Shown piece by piece: positions 16,252 through 23,974 of a DNA stretch of 41,224 nt (the first letter of the stretch is position 1; every line of letters begins with the position of its first letter). A model generated the notes under the pieces. The model had not been told where the DNA came from and did not search any database. It saw nothing but the letters and a program-made list of their open reading frames with translations. The stretch comes from an uncultured Faecalibacterium sp. (GTDB taxonomy: Bacteria; Bacillota; Clostridia; Oscillospirales; Ruminococcaceae): the NCBI GenBank assembly GCA_934526125.1, contig CAKSZU010000008.1, positions 1-41,224 on the forward strand. The letters run 5' to 3'. A program made the position numbers and the translations under genes.

Positions 16252-17148
16252 TCAGATCGAAAGCAGTTCCTGAAGGTAATTCCAGGCCGCTGTCTTTTCG
16301 GCGCCGCTGCGCATGACAAGGCAGGCATAGTTGTAGAGTTTCGGCCGCAGGGAGAAGGGCGACACCGGGTCCCGGGGCGAGAAACAGTTCCGAGGGATGA
16401 TGGCGGCACCGTACCCGCTGCAGACCGTCTGGTACAGGATGTTGGTGTTGGAGCTCTGGAAGATGATCTTCGGGTGGATGCCCGCGTTCCGGAACAGCTG
16501 CTGCAATACCGGATAATAGGACATCTCCTCGCTCGGCATCATGAAGGGCAGGCCGTCCAGCCGCTGCAGCGGCAGACTGGGCAGCTCGGAGCCAGCCGTC
16601 AGAGCAGAAGCGTCATAACCAAGCGGATGCTGGTCGGGCAGGACGATGATCAGTTCGGAACTTCGCTTGACAAGATGCTCTGCCGGGCAGGCGTCCGGGT
16701 CCGGCAGGCTGCAAAGCGCAAAGTCTGCCCGGCCCTCCTGCACGAGCCGGAGGGCCTCCCGGTTGTAGCTTTCTATGAACTGGAGCTGCACCGACGGGAA
16801 CCGGCTGGTAAAGGTCCCGAAGACCCGGGCAAAGACCTTTGCCCCGCCGCCGGGCGTCCCCGCTACCCGTAGGCAGGAGACCTCGCTGCCGCCAAGGTCC
16901 GCCAGAGCCGCCGCCGTGCGCTGCCAGACCGACAGCATCCGGCGGGAGCCGTTCAGATAGAGCTGCCCCGCCGGGGTCAGCGTGATGCCCTTGCGGCTGC
17001 GGAGGACCAGCTTTGTGCCCAGCTGCGCTTCCAGATTGTCCAGCCAGCCGCAGAGCCCCGGCTGCGAGACCCCCAGCCGCCGGGCAGCTGCGGTAAAGGA
17101 TCCTTCCTGCGCCAGCGCGATGATATACTGCTGCGATGTGAGGTTCAA
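16252..17148 (-). CDS. LysR-family transcriptional regulator 2
   Basis: The 298-residue regulator has the LysR helix-turn-helix (IIALAQEGSFTAAARRLGVSQPGLCGWLDNLEAQLG, split here only for description) and the TPAGQLYLNG wing. The start is a TTG at 17148: AGGAGG lies nine bases upstream and the nearest ATG is out of frame. It is divergent from the SLC13 permease at 17333, with back-to-back promoters and a LysR-type box between them. That layout is the classical one for a LysR activator of the divergent operon with autorepression. It shares the operon with LysR 1. The effector is probably the permease substrate or a breakdown product. Confidence 0.93.
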   Translation of the reverse strand: MNLTSQQYIIALAQEGSFTAAARRLGVSQPGLCGWLDNLEAQLGTKLVLRSRKGITLTPAGQLYLNGSRRMLSVWQRTAAALADLGGSEVSCLRVAGTPGGGAKVFARVFGTFTSRFPSVQLQFIESYNREALRLVQEGRADFALCSLPDPDACPAEHLVKRSSELIIVLPDQHPLGYDASALTAGSELPSLPLQRLDGLPFMMPSEEMSYYPVLQQLFRNAGIHPKIIFQSSNTNILYQTVCSGYGAAIIPRNCFSPRDPVSPFSLRPKLYNYACLVMRSGAEKTAAWNYLQELLSI

Positions 17149-17167
17149 GACGGCATTCCTCCTGATT

Positions 17168-17182
17168 ATAATTTCTGCTTAT
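17168..17182. promoter_or_regulatory. LysR-type operator (ATAA-N7-TTAT, T-N11-A)
   Basis: The 15-bp dyad ATAA-TTTCTGC-TTAT fits the classical LysR box. Its centre is about 65 bp upstream of the predicted start of the permease transcript, the standard recognition-site position for LysR activators. It also sits just downstream of the -10 of the divergent LysR promoter, where binding would repress the regulator's own gene. Confidence 0.65.
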
Positions 17183-17211
17183 AGTATACATCACTTTTTC
17201 CGGATTGAAAA
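17183..17211 (-). promoter_or_regulatory. Putative promoter of the LysR operon
   Basis: On the minus strand -35 TTTTCA (17206-17211), 17-bp spacer, -10 TATACT (17183-17188). Its -35 overlaps the -35 of the divergent permease promoter. Confidence 0.5.
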
Positions 17212-17233
17212 GAGCGGATGGATGAAATATACT
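17205..17233 (+). promoter_or_regulatory. Promoter of the SLC13-B/dehydratase operon
   Basis: -35 TTGAAA (17205-17210), spacer of exactly 17 bp, -10 TATACT (17228-17233). Start of transcription is expected near 17240, giving a leader of about 90 nt. Confidence 0.7.
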
Positions 17234-17332
17234 AATGTTACAAACAGCTGCATGCAAAAATAAGTCAAAACCACAAGCAAACTCCGGAGAAGAATAACCA
17301 AAACCGATGAATATCAAAGGAGTGAATCTGTT

Positions 17333-18613
17333 ATGAGTATCCCTCTGATCCTGACCCTTGTCACACTGTTCGTGGTCGTGATCATGTTCCTGAGCGGCAA
17401 AGTCAATTTCGGCTGGATCGGTATGTTCTGCGCCACCTTCCTGTGCGCCACCGGCGTGCTGAGCTTCAAGGATGCCTACGCCAACTTCGCAAGCACCAAC
17501 GTGGTCATGGTCGGCGCCATGTTCATCCTGGCCGGTGCCCTGAGCAAGACCACCCTGGTGGATCATGTCCGGAACTGGATCATGAGCAAGGGCACCAGCG
17601 GCCGTTCCATCGTCTTTCTGTACCTGCTGGGCTCCATCCTGCTGACCCAGCTGGTCAGCCCCCTGGGCGTCATCGCCATGCTGCTGCCCCTGACCGCAGC
17701 GCTGGACGAGAACTCCCCCGTGCAGCCTTCCCAGCTGCTGTATCCCGGCGCGGTCTGCTCCCATGCTTCGCAGGCTATGATCCCCATCGGCGCAGGCCTG
17801 ACCTACTTCGTCACCGCCAACGCTCTGATGGAGGCCAACGGCGCCGAGCAGCGCTTCACCATGTTCGATAAGTCTGCCGTGGTCTTCGTCCCCGCTCTGG
17901 TTGCTTTCCTCTATATGGCCTTTATCGGCTGGAAGCACTTCCCTGTCATCAAGATCAATGCGGACAAGATCGATGAGAGCCGTGCCGGCAAGGCAAAGAA
18001 GATCGACCCCAAGACCGAGAAGGTCATCTACATCGTCTTCATCCTGACGATGATCGCTATCTGCTTCAACAGCTATCTGCCGTTCCCCATGTACATTATC
18101 CCCATCATCTCGGATCTGATCCTGGGCGCTCTGGGCTGCGTCAATATGAAGGAAGCCAAACAGTTCACCAACTTTGAAACGATCCTGATGCTGGCAGGTC
18201 TGCTCTGTCTGGCAACCGCCATGCAGCAGACAGGTGCAGCAGATCTGGTGGCAGATTTTATCGTCAAAGCACTGGGCGGCAATCCCTCGCCGCTGGCCAT
18301 CATGATCGCCTTCTATGTCGTCGGCGCAACCCTGACCCAGATCATGAGCAATACGGCTACTTACAATGTGCTGATTCCGCTTGCCATCATTACTTGTGTG
18401 AGCCGTGGTGTTGATCCCCGCGGTGTCGTTCTGGCTATTTCCTGCGGCACCACCGGTGCGATGCTGACTCCCATGTCCTCCCCCTCCATCGCCATCGCCT
18501 TCGGCGCAGGCGGCTACAAGATCAAGGACGTTTTTCTGGCCTGCCTGCCGCTGTGGGTCCTGTACGGAATCACCGTCATCATTATGGCAAATCTCCGGTT
18601 CCCCATGGTATAA
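17333..18613 (+). CDS. SLC13/ion-transporter-superfamily carboxylate permease, paralogue B
   Basis: This 426-residue membrane protein is a paralogue of the permease at 12798, with the same topology and conserved loops (TQIMSNTATYNVLIP, LGGNPSPLAIM). It forms an operon with the enolase-superfamily dehydratase 24 bp downstream, so it likely brings in the acid that the dehydratase acts on, such as an aldonic or aldaric acid. That substrate class is inferred from the partner enzyme. An AAAGGAG site precedes the ATG. Expression is probably activated through the LysR box upstream. The two paralogues may serve different acids, each with its own accessory enzyme. Confidence 0.87.
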   Translation: MSIPLILTLVTLFVVVIMFLSGKVNFGWIGMFCATFLCATGVLSFKDAYANFASTNVVMVGAMFILAGALSKTTLVDHVRNWIMSKGTSGRSIVFLYLLGSILLTQLVSPLGVIAMLLPLTAALDENSPVQPSQLLYPGAVCSHASQAMIPIGAGLTYFVTANALMEANGAEQRFTMFDKSAVVFVPALVAFLYMAFIGWKHFPVIKINADKIDESRAGKAKKIDPKTEKVIYIVFILTMIAICFNSYLPFPMYIIPIISDLILGALGCVNMKEAKQFTNFETILMLAGLLCLATAMQQTGAADLVADFIVKALGGNPSPLAIMIAFYVVGATLTQIMSNTATYNVLIPLAIITCVSRGVDPRGVVLAISCGTTGAMLTPMSSPSIAIAFGAGGYKIKDVFLACLPLWVLYGITVIIMANLRFPMV

Positions 18614-18637
18614 TCACAGTATGAGAGGTAATATTCT

Positions 18638-19789
18638 ATGAAAATAACTGAAGTAACTACCTATTCCGTCCATACCACCCAATTCCGCAACTTCAATTTT
18701 GTCCGGGTCGATACGGATGAGGGAATCCATGGCGTGGGTGAGCTGTTCTGCATCGGTGCCGACAAGGCCACGGCGGAAATGGTCAAGTACGTCTCCGAGT
18801 GGGTTGTCGGCATGGACCCGCTGGACCGGGAGCGGATCCAGAAGCGGATCCTGAACTACTCCCGCTTCCCCGGCGGCAGCATCCTGTACACGGCCGCCAG
18901 CGCCATCGACCTGGCCCTGTGGGACATCGCAGGCAAGATCGCCAACCTGCCGGTCTATAAGCTGGTGGGCGCGGTGCGGGACCGGGTGCCCGTCTACTGC
19001 CACACCATGGGCAAGGACAGCAAGGCCGCGCTGGAAATGCTGCAGCCCAAGATCGAGAAATACGGCTACAAGGCCTGCAAGGTCGGCGTGAAGGGGCTGG
19101 GCTACTTCCCGAACGGCTCCGCCGAAGCCCGCCTCGTGGAGATGTTTGAGGGGATGCGGAATGCCCTCGGCCCCGACTACGAGATCGGCATCGATATGCA
19201 GAGCAAGATCTACGAGCCCCGGGAGGGCCGCCGGGTGGCAAACCTGATCGAGCCCTACCGCCCCTTCTTCGTGGAGGAGCCCATCCGTCCCGATAATCTG
19301 GAGGCATGGTCCGAGATGGCACAGGGCCTGAACGTCCCGCTGGCCACCGGCGAGCAGATCTTTGATCCCTACACCTGGGAGCGCCTGCTGGCCCTGCACG
19401 CCGTGGATCTGCTGCAGCCGGACATCCTGCTCTGCGGCGGCTTCACCGGCATGAAGAAGATCGCCGCCATGGCCGAACCCAGCTTCCGCAAGCTGAGTCC
19501 CCACAACCCCCTCAGCACCCTGGCAAACTGCATCAACGTCCATTTCTGCATGTGTACCTACAACACCACCTTCCTGGAGAACGAACCCCGGGAGGAGGGA
19601 CTGGACGCAGAACTCGTCACCGATGTGCTGAAGGTGAAGGACGGCTTCATCACCCCCAACGACAAACCGGGCTGGGGCATGGATCTGGACTACGACTTCA
19701 TCGCAAAGCACGAGCCCATCGTCTGGAGCCGCGTCAAGCTGGATTCCCCCACGGCCTACACCCTGGGCGGTGCACCCCACATCATGTGA
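18638..19789 (+). CDS. Mandelate racemase/muconate lactonizing enzyme family protein (enolase superfamily), probable sugar-acid dehydratase
   Basis: The 383-residue protein has the N-terminal capping domain and the barrel of the family: AAASAIDLALWDIAGK (about 86-100; here TAASAIDLALWD), and metal ligands Asp186 (GID), Glu213/214 (VEEP) and Glu239 (TGE). The C-terminal SPHNPLS (His289) resembles galactonate/gluconate-type dehydratases. In those the first metal Asp is followed by x-His, a general acid; here the segment reads DMQ, with Gln188 in place of His. Substrate and chemistry may therefore differ from the named dehydratases. It is co-transcribed with the permease and probably acts in the cytoplasm on the imported acid. 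A strong terminator follows. Confidence 0.88.
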   Translation: MKITEVTTYSVHTTQFRNFNFVRVDTDEGIHGVGELFCIGADKATAEMVKYVSEWVVGMDPLDRERIQKRILNYSRFPGGSILYTAASAIDLALWDIAGKIANLPVYKLVGAVRDRVPVYCHTMGKDSKAALEMLQPKIEKYGYKACKVGVKGLGYFPNGSAEARLVEMFEGMRNALGPDYEIGIDMQSKIYEPREGRRVANLIEPYRPFFVEEPIRPDNLEAWSEMAQGLNVPLATGEQIFDPYTWERLLALHAVDLLQPDILLCGGFTGMKKIAAMAEPSFRKLSPHNPLSTLANCINVHFCMCTYNTTFLENEPREEGLDAELVTDVLKVKDGFITPNDKPGWGMDLDYDFIAKHEPIVWSRVKLDSPTAYTLGGAPHIM

Positions 19790-19836
19790 TGTGACACTTT
19801 CTCTGGCCTTTTTTCTGGTCGGTTTTCTTCATAAGC

Positions 19837-19877
19837 AAAACCCGGGAGAGCCTCTTGTGCAGGCCCTCCCGGGTTTT
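19837..19877. terminator. Bidirectional intrinsic terminator
   Basis: Stem 19837-19853 (AAAACCCGGGAG and GCCT) pairs with 19861-19877, one mismatch, ending in TTTT on the plus strand and in TTTT on the minus strand. It separates the dehydratase operon from the convergent flavin/Fe-S operon. Confidence 0.85.
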
Positions 19878-19906
19878 GTGTTGTGTATGATAGAAACAGG
19901 AACTTC

Positions 19907-20803
19907 TCAGAACCTGCAGAAGCCCAGACAGACGCCCATGCCGAAGAAGAGGGCGGAACGGACGAGAGCGGACAGCACAAAGTGCCGGGCCGGGTCCAGG
20001 GCGGGGCGGCTGAGGCTGCCCCGGGGGCAGGTGTCCACGCAGGCTTCACAGCCGATGCACTCGCCGCTGCGCAGGCTCGCGGCGTCCGGCTTCAGGCCCA
20101 CGGGGCACCGGCGGGCGCAGGCGCTGCAGCCCGGGATGCAGTTTTCGGCATTCCGGTGGAGCAGCGAGCAGGGCAGCACCGGCAGCAGGGCGAACACCGC
20201 CCCCATGGGGCAGAGGAACTGGCAGAAGAACCGGGGGTGAAGGGCCATGCCCAGCAGGATGAGGAGGAACAGTGCGATGCCCACCCCGAAGCCCTCCGGC
20301 GGGAGCCGCAGGGCGGTCAGCCGGGAAAAGACCTCCCACGGGCTGGTGCCGGTGGTTTTGTCATAGATCCCGGCCGCGCACAGCCCGGCGATGAAGGCCA
20401 GCAGGGCGTATTTGATCCACTGCCCGTACCGCACGGCCCGCTCGGGCAGGCGGAACGGGGCCCGGCGGTGAAACAGCTTTTTCTGGATCAGGGAGGACAG
20501 GGCATAGACCGCATCCCCCAGCCCGCCGAAGGCGCAGACATAGCCGCAGAAGAACCGCCCGAACAGGAGGGTGAACCCGCACAGGCCCAGAAGCGAGAGG
20601 GTGAAGCTGTCCGCCTGCAGCACCTCTCCGGCACCGATCCGCTGGAACAGCAGTTTCACCCCGTTGAACCCGGCCACGAAGGCACCGGGCATGGAGAAAA
20701 AGAAGAAGACCTGAAGGGCGGCCCGCAGCAGGGCACGGCGTTTTTTGGCCTGCTGGTGCTGCTGCGCCGCCGTCAGGGGCTTTTTTTCGGAAGTCTGCAT
20801 CAT
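19907..20803 (-). CDS. NapH/MauN-type polytopic membrane ferredoxin (4Fe-4S)
   Basis: The 298-residue protein has about five membrane segments and two membrane-edge CxxxCP-like motifs, FCGYVCAFG and FCQFLCPMG. Two 4Fe-4S cluster motifs follow: C-x3-C-x2-C-x3-C (CIPGCSACARRCPVG) and C-x2-C-x2-C-x3-C (CIGCEACVDTCP). Members of this family pass electrons from quinol or cytoplasmic carriers to periplasmic or surface redox partners. Its start (ATG ATG; first at 20803) overlaps the stop of the FMN-binding gene, so the two are coupled. It is the last gene of the minus-strand redox operon. It probably feeds electrons to the two FMN proteins; that is inferred from order and family. Confidence 0.88.
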   Translation of the reverse strand: MMQTSEKKPLTAAQQHQQAKKRRALLRAALQVFFFFSMPGAFVAGFNGVKLLFQRIGAGEVLQADSFTLSLLGLCGFTLLFGRFFCGYVCAFGGLGDAVYALSSLIQKKLFHRRAPFRLPERAVRYGQWIKYALLAFIAGLCAAGIYDKTTGTSPWEVFSRLTALRLPPEGFGVGIALFLLILLGMALHPRFFCQFLCPMGAVFALLPVLPCSLLHRNAENCIPGCSACARRCPVGLKPDAASLRSGECIGCEACVDTCPRGSLSRPALDPARHFVLSALVRSALFFGMGVCLGFCRF

Positions 20804-21264
20804 ACCGCCGCCTTTCCCAGTGCGTCTGCCACGGCACCGATCAGGCCCTCGGAGGTGAGGGTGGCACCGGAGACGGTGTCGATCCCGTCGGTGGACTGGG
20901 CGGACAGGATCTTGTCCAGCACCGGCAGGGACTGCGTGTAATAGGGCTTGTCCTCCCCGTCCGCGCTGAGGACGGAGATGTCCGTCAGCTTGCCGTCCGC
21001 GATGGTCACCGACACGGTGATCTCGTCCCCGAAGCCGAAGGCGCTGCCCTCATAGGTGCCGTCCCGGCAGCCGCTTTCGGCGGCGGTTTCCTGTTCCGCT
21101 TGTGCCTGCAGGACCGAGGCGTTCCAGGATTCGGCGTCCGCGATCTCTTTCTGGCGGGCCGCAACGGCATCGGCCCGGGTCAGGGCAACGCTCTGGTACA
21201 GCCACAGCACCCCCAAAATCAGCAGAAGATCCAGGGTGCGGAGGATAAAGTTTTTGTATTTCAT
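20800..21264 (-). CDS. Single-domain FMN-binding membrane protein (RnfG/NosR-type FMN_bind)
   Basis: The 154-residue protein has one N-terminal membrane anchor (about residues 8-25) and one FMN_bind domain (about 65-152). The flavinylation motif is intact: DTVSGAT at 129-135, with Thr135 as the residue expected to carry FMN through a phosphoester bond added by an ApbE enzyme. No apbE gene is in the window. The domain faces outside the membrane by topology. Its start overlaps the stop of the two-domain FMN protein (ATGA), and its own stop overlaps the NapH-like gene start, so three proteins are made together. Confidence 0.9.
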   Translation of the reverse strand: MKYKNFILRTLDLLLILGVLWLYQSVALTRADAVAARQKEIADAESWNASVLQAQAEQETAAESGCRDGTYEGSAFGFGDEITVSVTIADGKLTDISVLSADGEDKPYYTQSLPVLDKILSAQSTDGIDTVSGATLTSEGLIGAVADALGKAAV

Positions 21265-22475
21265 TCTGCTTCTCCTCCTTCCGGTTCGGTCTGAGAATCT
21301 GCTCCGGCATCCGGTGCCGGTTCTGCGGCAGAGACTGCGGGTTCGGAGTCCGGCGGCAGGGCGCGGAACACCACCTCAGAGGTGCTGTCGGCGCTCTGCT
21401 CCGGGAACAGGCGGGCCCAGAGGTCCTGTGCCCACTCCCGCAGGGAGTCCGCCGGTGCCGGGGTCTCCTCCGGCTGGGTTTCCGGGGCCGCAGGCTCCGA
21501 TCCTGCCGGACTGGCAGGATCAGCGGGGGCGCTCTCCGCCGGTTCCGCGGGGACAGACTCCGCAGGGGGTTCAGAAGCGGCGGCTTCGCCGGTTCCGGAG
21601 TCGGCGGGCAGGGACTCCGGCGTTTCTTCCGCCGGGTCCGTCTGGGCGGCGGCCTTGCTCAGGGCCAGCTTCACCGCGTTGAGGATGCCGGTGGAGGAGT
21701 AGGTAGCACCGGACACGGCATCCACCTCAGGGGTGCCCTGCTCCAGAATGGAAGCAATGACGCTTCGGGCCTTGTAATAGTAGGAGGAAGTCTCCCCTGC
21801 GTGGTCCAGCACCGTGATGTCGGTGATGGTATCCCCGGCAAGGGTCACCTGCACCGTGATGGGCCCGCCGAAGCCCTCGGCCGAGGCGGTGTACACGCCG
21901 TCCCGGTACGCGGAGGGCGGGGTGAAAGGTTCCTCCACCGGGGCACTCTCCGGGGCGGGGGTCTCCGCCTGGGGCGGCAAGGGGTTATTGACGACCTCGC
22001 CGGTCAGGGCGTTCCGGATGGCACCCAGAATGCCCCGGGAGGTGTAGGTGGCTTCGGATACGGCGTCCACTTCCCAGGTCTGCTCGGTCAGGACGGTGGT
22101 CAGGAGCCGTTTGGCCCGACGCAGGAACGCCGGGGTCTCATGGGAGGCGTCCAGAAGCTTCAGGTCGGTGATACGGCCGTTCTCCATGGTCACCTGCACC
22201 CGGACCCGGCCCCCGAAGCCCCGGGACGAGCCGGTGTGGACGCCGTCGGCATAGGGCAGAGCGGGCAGCGCTTCTTCCTCTTCCGGCTCCTCTTCTGTTG
22301 TCTCCTCCGGCAGAGCGGCGGCCTGCACGGCGATGGGGTCCAGCCGCTCCGGCACCTCGGCCAGAACCGGCCGGGTGCGGGGCAGGGTGCCCAGCACGGC
22401 AGCCGCCACGGCAAGGGCCGGGAGAAGCTGGACCAGCGGCCGCAGCTTCGCACCGGATAGTTTTTCTGTTCTCAT
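21261..22475 (-). CDS. Extracytosolic two-domain FMN-binding protein with disordered acidic tail
   Basis: The 404-residue protein has an N-terminal hydrophobic anchor (about 14-30), an acidic linker, FMN_bind domain 1 (about 75-160), a Pro-rich linker, FMN_bind domain 2 (about 188-273) and a long Ala/Pro/Glu tail. The tandem layout recalls PplA, the flavinylated surface protein of Gram-positive extracellular electron transfer. Domain 2 has an intact DAVSGAT motif (252-258, Thr258). In domain 1 it reads DAVSEAT (137-143): the usual Gly is Glu, so flavinylation there is doubtful. GAGGGG precedes the ATG at 22475. It lies 92 bp behind the Tp47-like gene and heads the coupled trio. Confidence 0.88.
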   Translation of the reverse strand: MRTEKLSGAKLRPLVQLLPALAVAAAVLGTLPRTRPVLAEVPERLDPIAVQAAALPEETTEEEPEEEEALPALPYADGVHTGSSRGFGGRVRVQVTMENGRITDLKLLDASHETPAFLRRAKRLLTTVLTEQTWEVDAVSEATYTSRGILGAIRNALTGEVVNNPLPPQAETPAPESAPVEEPFTPPSAYRDGVYTASAEGFGGPITVQVTLAGDTITDITVLDHAGETSSYYYKARSVIASILEQGTPEVDAVSGATYSSTGILNAVKLALSKAAAQTDPAEETPESLPADSGTGEAAASEPPAESVPAEPAESAPADPASPAGSEPAAPETQPEETPAPADSLREWAQDLWARLFPEQSADSTSEVVFRALPPDSEPAVSAAEPAPDAGADSQTEPEGGEAE

Positions 22476-22493
22476 ACGATCCCCTCAGAACAC

Positions 22494-22529
22494 GGAAAAC
22501 AAGGGGCTGGTGTCAGCCCCTTGTTTTCC
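22494..22529 (-). terminator. Hairpin between the Tp47-like gene and the FMN genes (terminator or attenuator)
   Basis: A perfect 16-bp stem (22494-22509 with 22514-22529) and a four-base loop. On the minus strand the distal arm ends TTGTTTTCC, so the T-tract is inside the stem. No good promoter is visible between it and the FMN gene start, which suggests partial read-through rather than a full stop. Confidence 0.6.
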
Positions 22530-22567
22530 TTCGTTATCTCAGTACAGATGCCTGCCGGAAACCCGGA

Positions 22568-23893
22568 TCAGGCGGCCTGCAGGTTCTGCAGAGCCTCGGT
22601 CAGATGAGTGACCTGCTCCAGCACGGAAGCCTTGTAGGCGTTGGGGTTGGCCAGCAGCTCGACGCTCTCGTCCAGCTCGGTCTCCAGGTTGGCAAAGCTT
22701 GCAGCGGTGTACTGTGCCTTGACTTTTACATTTGCCTGGTCCACCAGAGACTGCAGGGCAGCGCGGTCGGAAGCATCGGCCAGCTCATGCTTTGCGATGT
22801 TGTCGCTGGTGACCTGGAACTGGATGACCGTGTCGGTGTAGCCCAGAGCGCGGAGGGTGATGGTCCAGTAGCCGGTGCCGTCGGTGCCTTCGGGGAACTG
22901 TGCGCGGCCGGAGTCGGTCATGCCCAGCTGGATGCCCATGGACTTGTGCATCCAGTTGTCGGCGGCGAACTTGGTGCCGTAGACGGCCTTTGCGTGGGTG
23001 AAGGTGCTGTCATCGCCGTAGTAGGTCCAGACAACGGACTGCATCCGGGAGCCCAGCTCGCCGTAGCTGCCGGTCAGGTCCACACGGATGCTCTCGCCGA
23101 AGCTGCCCACATCGGAGCCGCTCTTCACGGTGACGATCAGATCGCTTGCGCTCTTCTGATCTTCCCCGGCAAGGCCGGAGCCGCTGCCCTTGTGGGCGGC
23201 GGAGAAGGTGTAGCCGTCACCGCTCTTCTGAGCATACTTCAGGCCGTTGGTGTTGGCATCCACGGCAGCGGTCAGGGTGTAGGAGTGCAGCTGGCCCTCG
23301 GAGTAGCCGCCCACCAGCTCGCCGCCGTTCTTCACAACGGCGTATTTGGAGCAGAAGTCATCCAGATCCGAAGTCTTGACGCGGACAGGCACATACTTGG
23401 TGCCGGTGATCTCGTAGTGGTCCATCTTGACGGTGGTGCCATCCGGTTTGGTGACGGTGCCGCGGTTCCAGCCGTAACCGGTGCCGTCGGCGGTGTAGAA
23501 GGTCTTGCCGTCATCGCTCCAGTGGGAGACAGTGTAGCTGCTGCCGTCCACAGCGTAGATAGTGGCTGCCTGCTGGAAGCTGCCGCGGTGCAGGCCGTGG
23601 TTTGCGGTGGCACGGGAGACGGCGTCATAAGCGCCCTTGTCGTGTTCCTCGTGGCTGTCCAGCTGGTCGGAAGAAGCGGTGCTGCCTGCGGCATACACGC
23701 CCTCGTTGGCCCAGTATTCGCTCCAGTCCAGGGCAGCGTACAGATAAGTGTACTGCTTGCCGGTGAACAGGTTGATGACATCCTCGATGCAGTTCTCGGA
23801 GGCATCGGGTGCTGTTGCAAAGGCGGGGGCTGCCATCAGGCTCAGGGCCATGGCGGCGGACAGCACCAGGGAAAGAATCTTCTTCGGTCTCAT
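22568..23893 (-). CDS. Secreted Tp47-like protein with C-terminal FIVAR-like helical domain
   Basis: The 441-residue protein has a clear signal peptide (MRPKKILSLVLSAAMALSLM, then AAPAFA, cleavage near residue 26-28) and no lipobox or C-terminal anchor. Residues 47-370 resemble the Treponema pallidum Tp47 antigen as I remember it. Shared blocks are SEYWANEGVYAAG, YDAVSRATANHG, GTKYVPVRV, ANTNGLK, TYYGDDSTFT, YGTKFAADNW and GTGYWTITLRALGY. Tp47 is a surface lipoprotein reported to bind and hydrolyse beta-lactams; its native role is uncertain. Residues 372-441 form a FIVAR-like helical module. The gene leads the flavin/Fe-S operon, so a role with surface electron transfer or cofactor capture is possible. 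Confidence 0.85.
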   Translation of the reverse strand: MRPKKILSLVLSAAMALSLMAAPAFATAPDASENCIEDVINLFTGKQYTYLYAALDWSEYWANEGVYAAGSTASSDQLDSHEEHDKGAYDAVSRATANHGLHRGSFQQAATIYAVDGSSYTVSHWSDDGKTFYTADGTGYGWNRGTVTKPDGTTVKMDHYEITGTKYVPVRVKTSDLDDFCSKYAVVKNGGELVGGYSEGQLHSYTLTAAVDANTNGLKYAQKSGDGYTFSAAHKGSGSGLAGEDQKSASDLIVTVKSGSDVGSFGESIRVDLTGSYGELGSRMQSVVWTYYGDDSTFTHAKAVYGTKFAADNWMHKSMGIQLGMTDSGRAQFPEGTDGTGYWTITLRALGYTDTVIQFQVTSDNIAKHELADASDRAALQSLVDQANVKVKAQYTAASFANLETELDESVELLANPNAYKASVLEQVTHLTEALQNLQAA

Positions 23894-23933
23894 GAAAACA
23901 CTCCTTTCCTGTTTCAAAAAAGCCGATGTGCTT

Positions 23934-23949
23934 GTTAGCAAGAACTAAC
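23934..23949. promoter_or_regulatory. Operator-like inverted repeat, site 2
   Basis: GTTAG-N6-CTAAC (GTTAGCAAGAACTAAC), about 20-35 bp downstream of the predicted transcription start of the Tp47-like gene. It matches site 1 at 23977 in both half-sites except for one base, and it is flanked by a longer inverted repeat (AGCCGAT/ATCGGCT, 23921-23973). Confidence 0.6.
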
Positions 23950-23974
23950 TTTCAATGCAAAAGAAAATCGGCTT

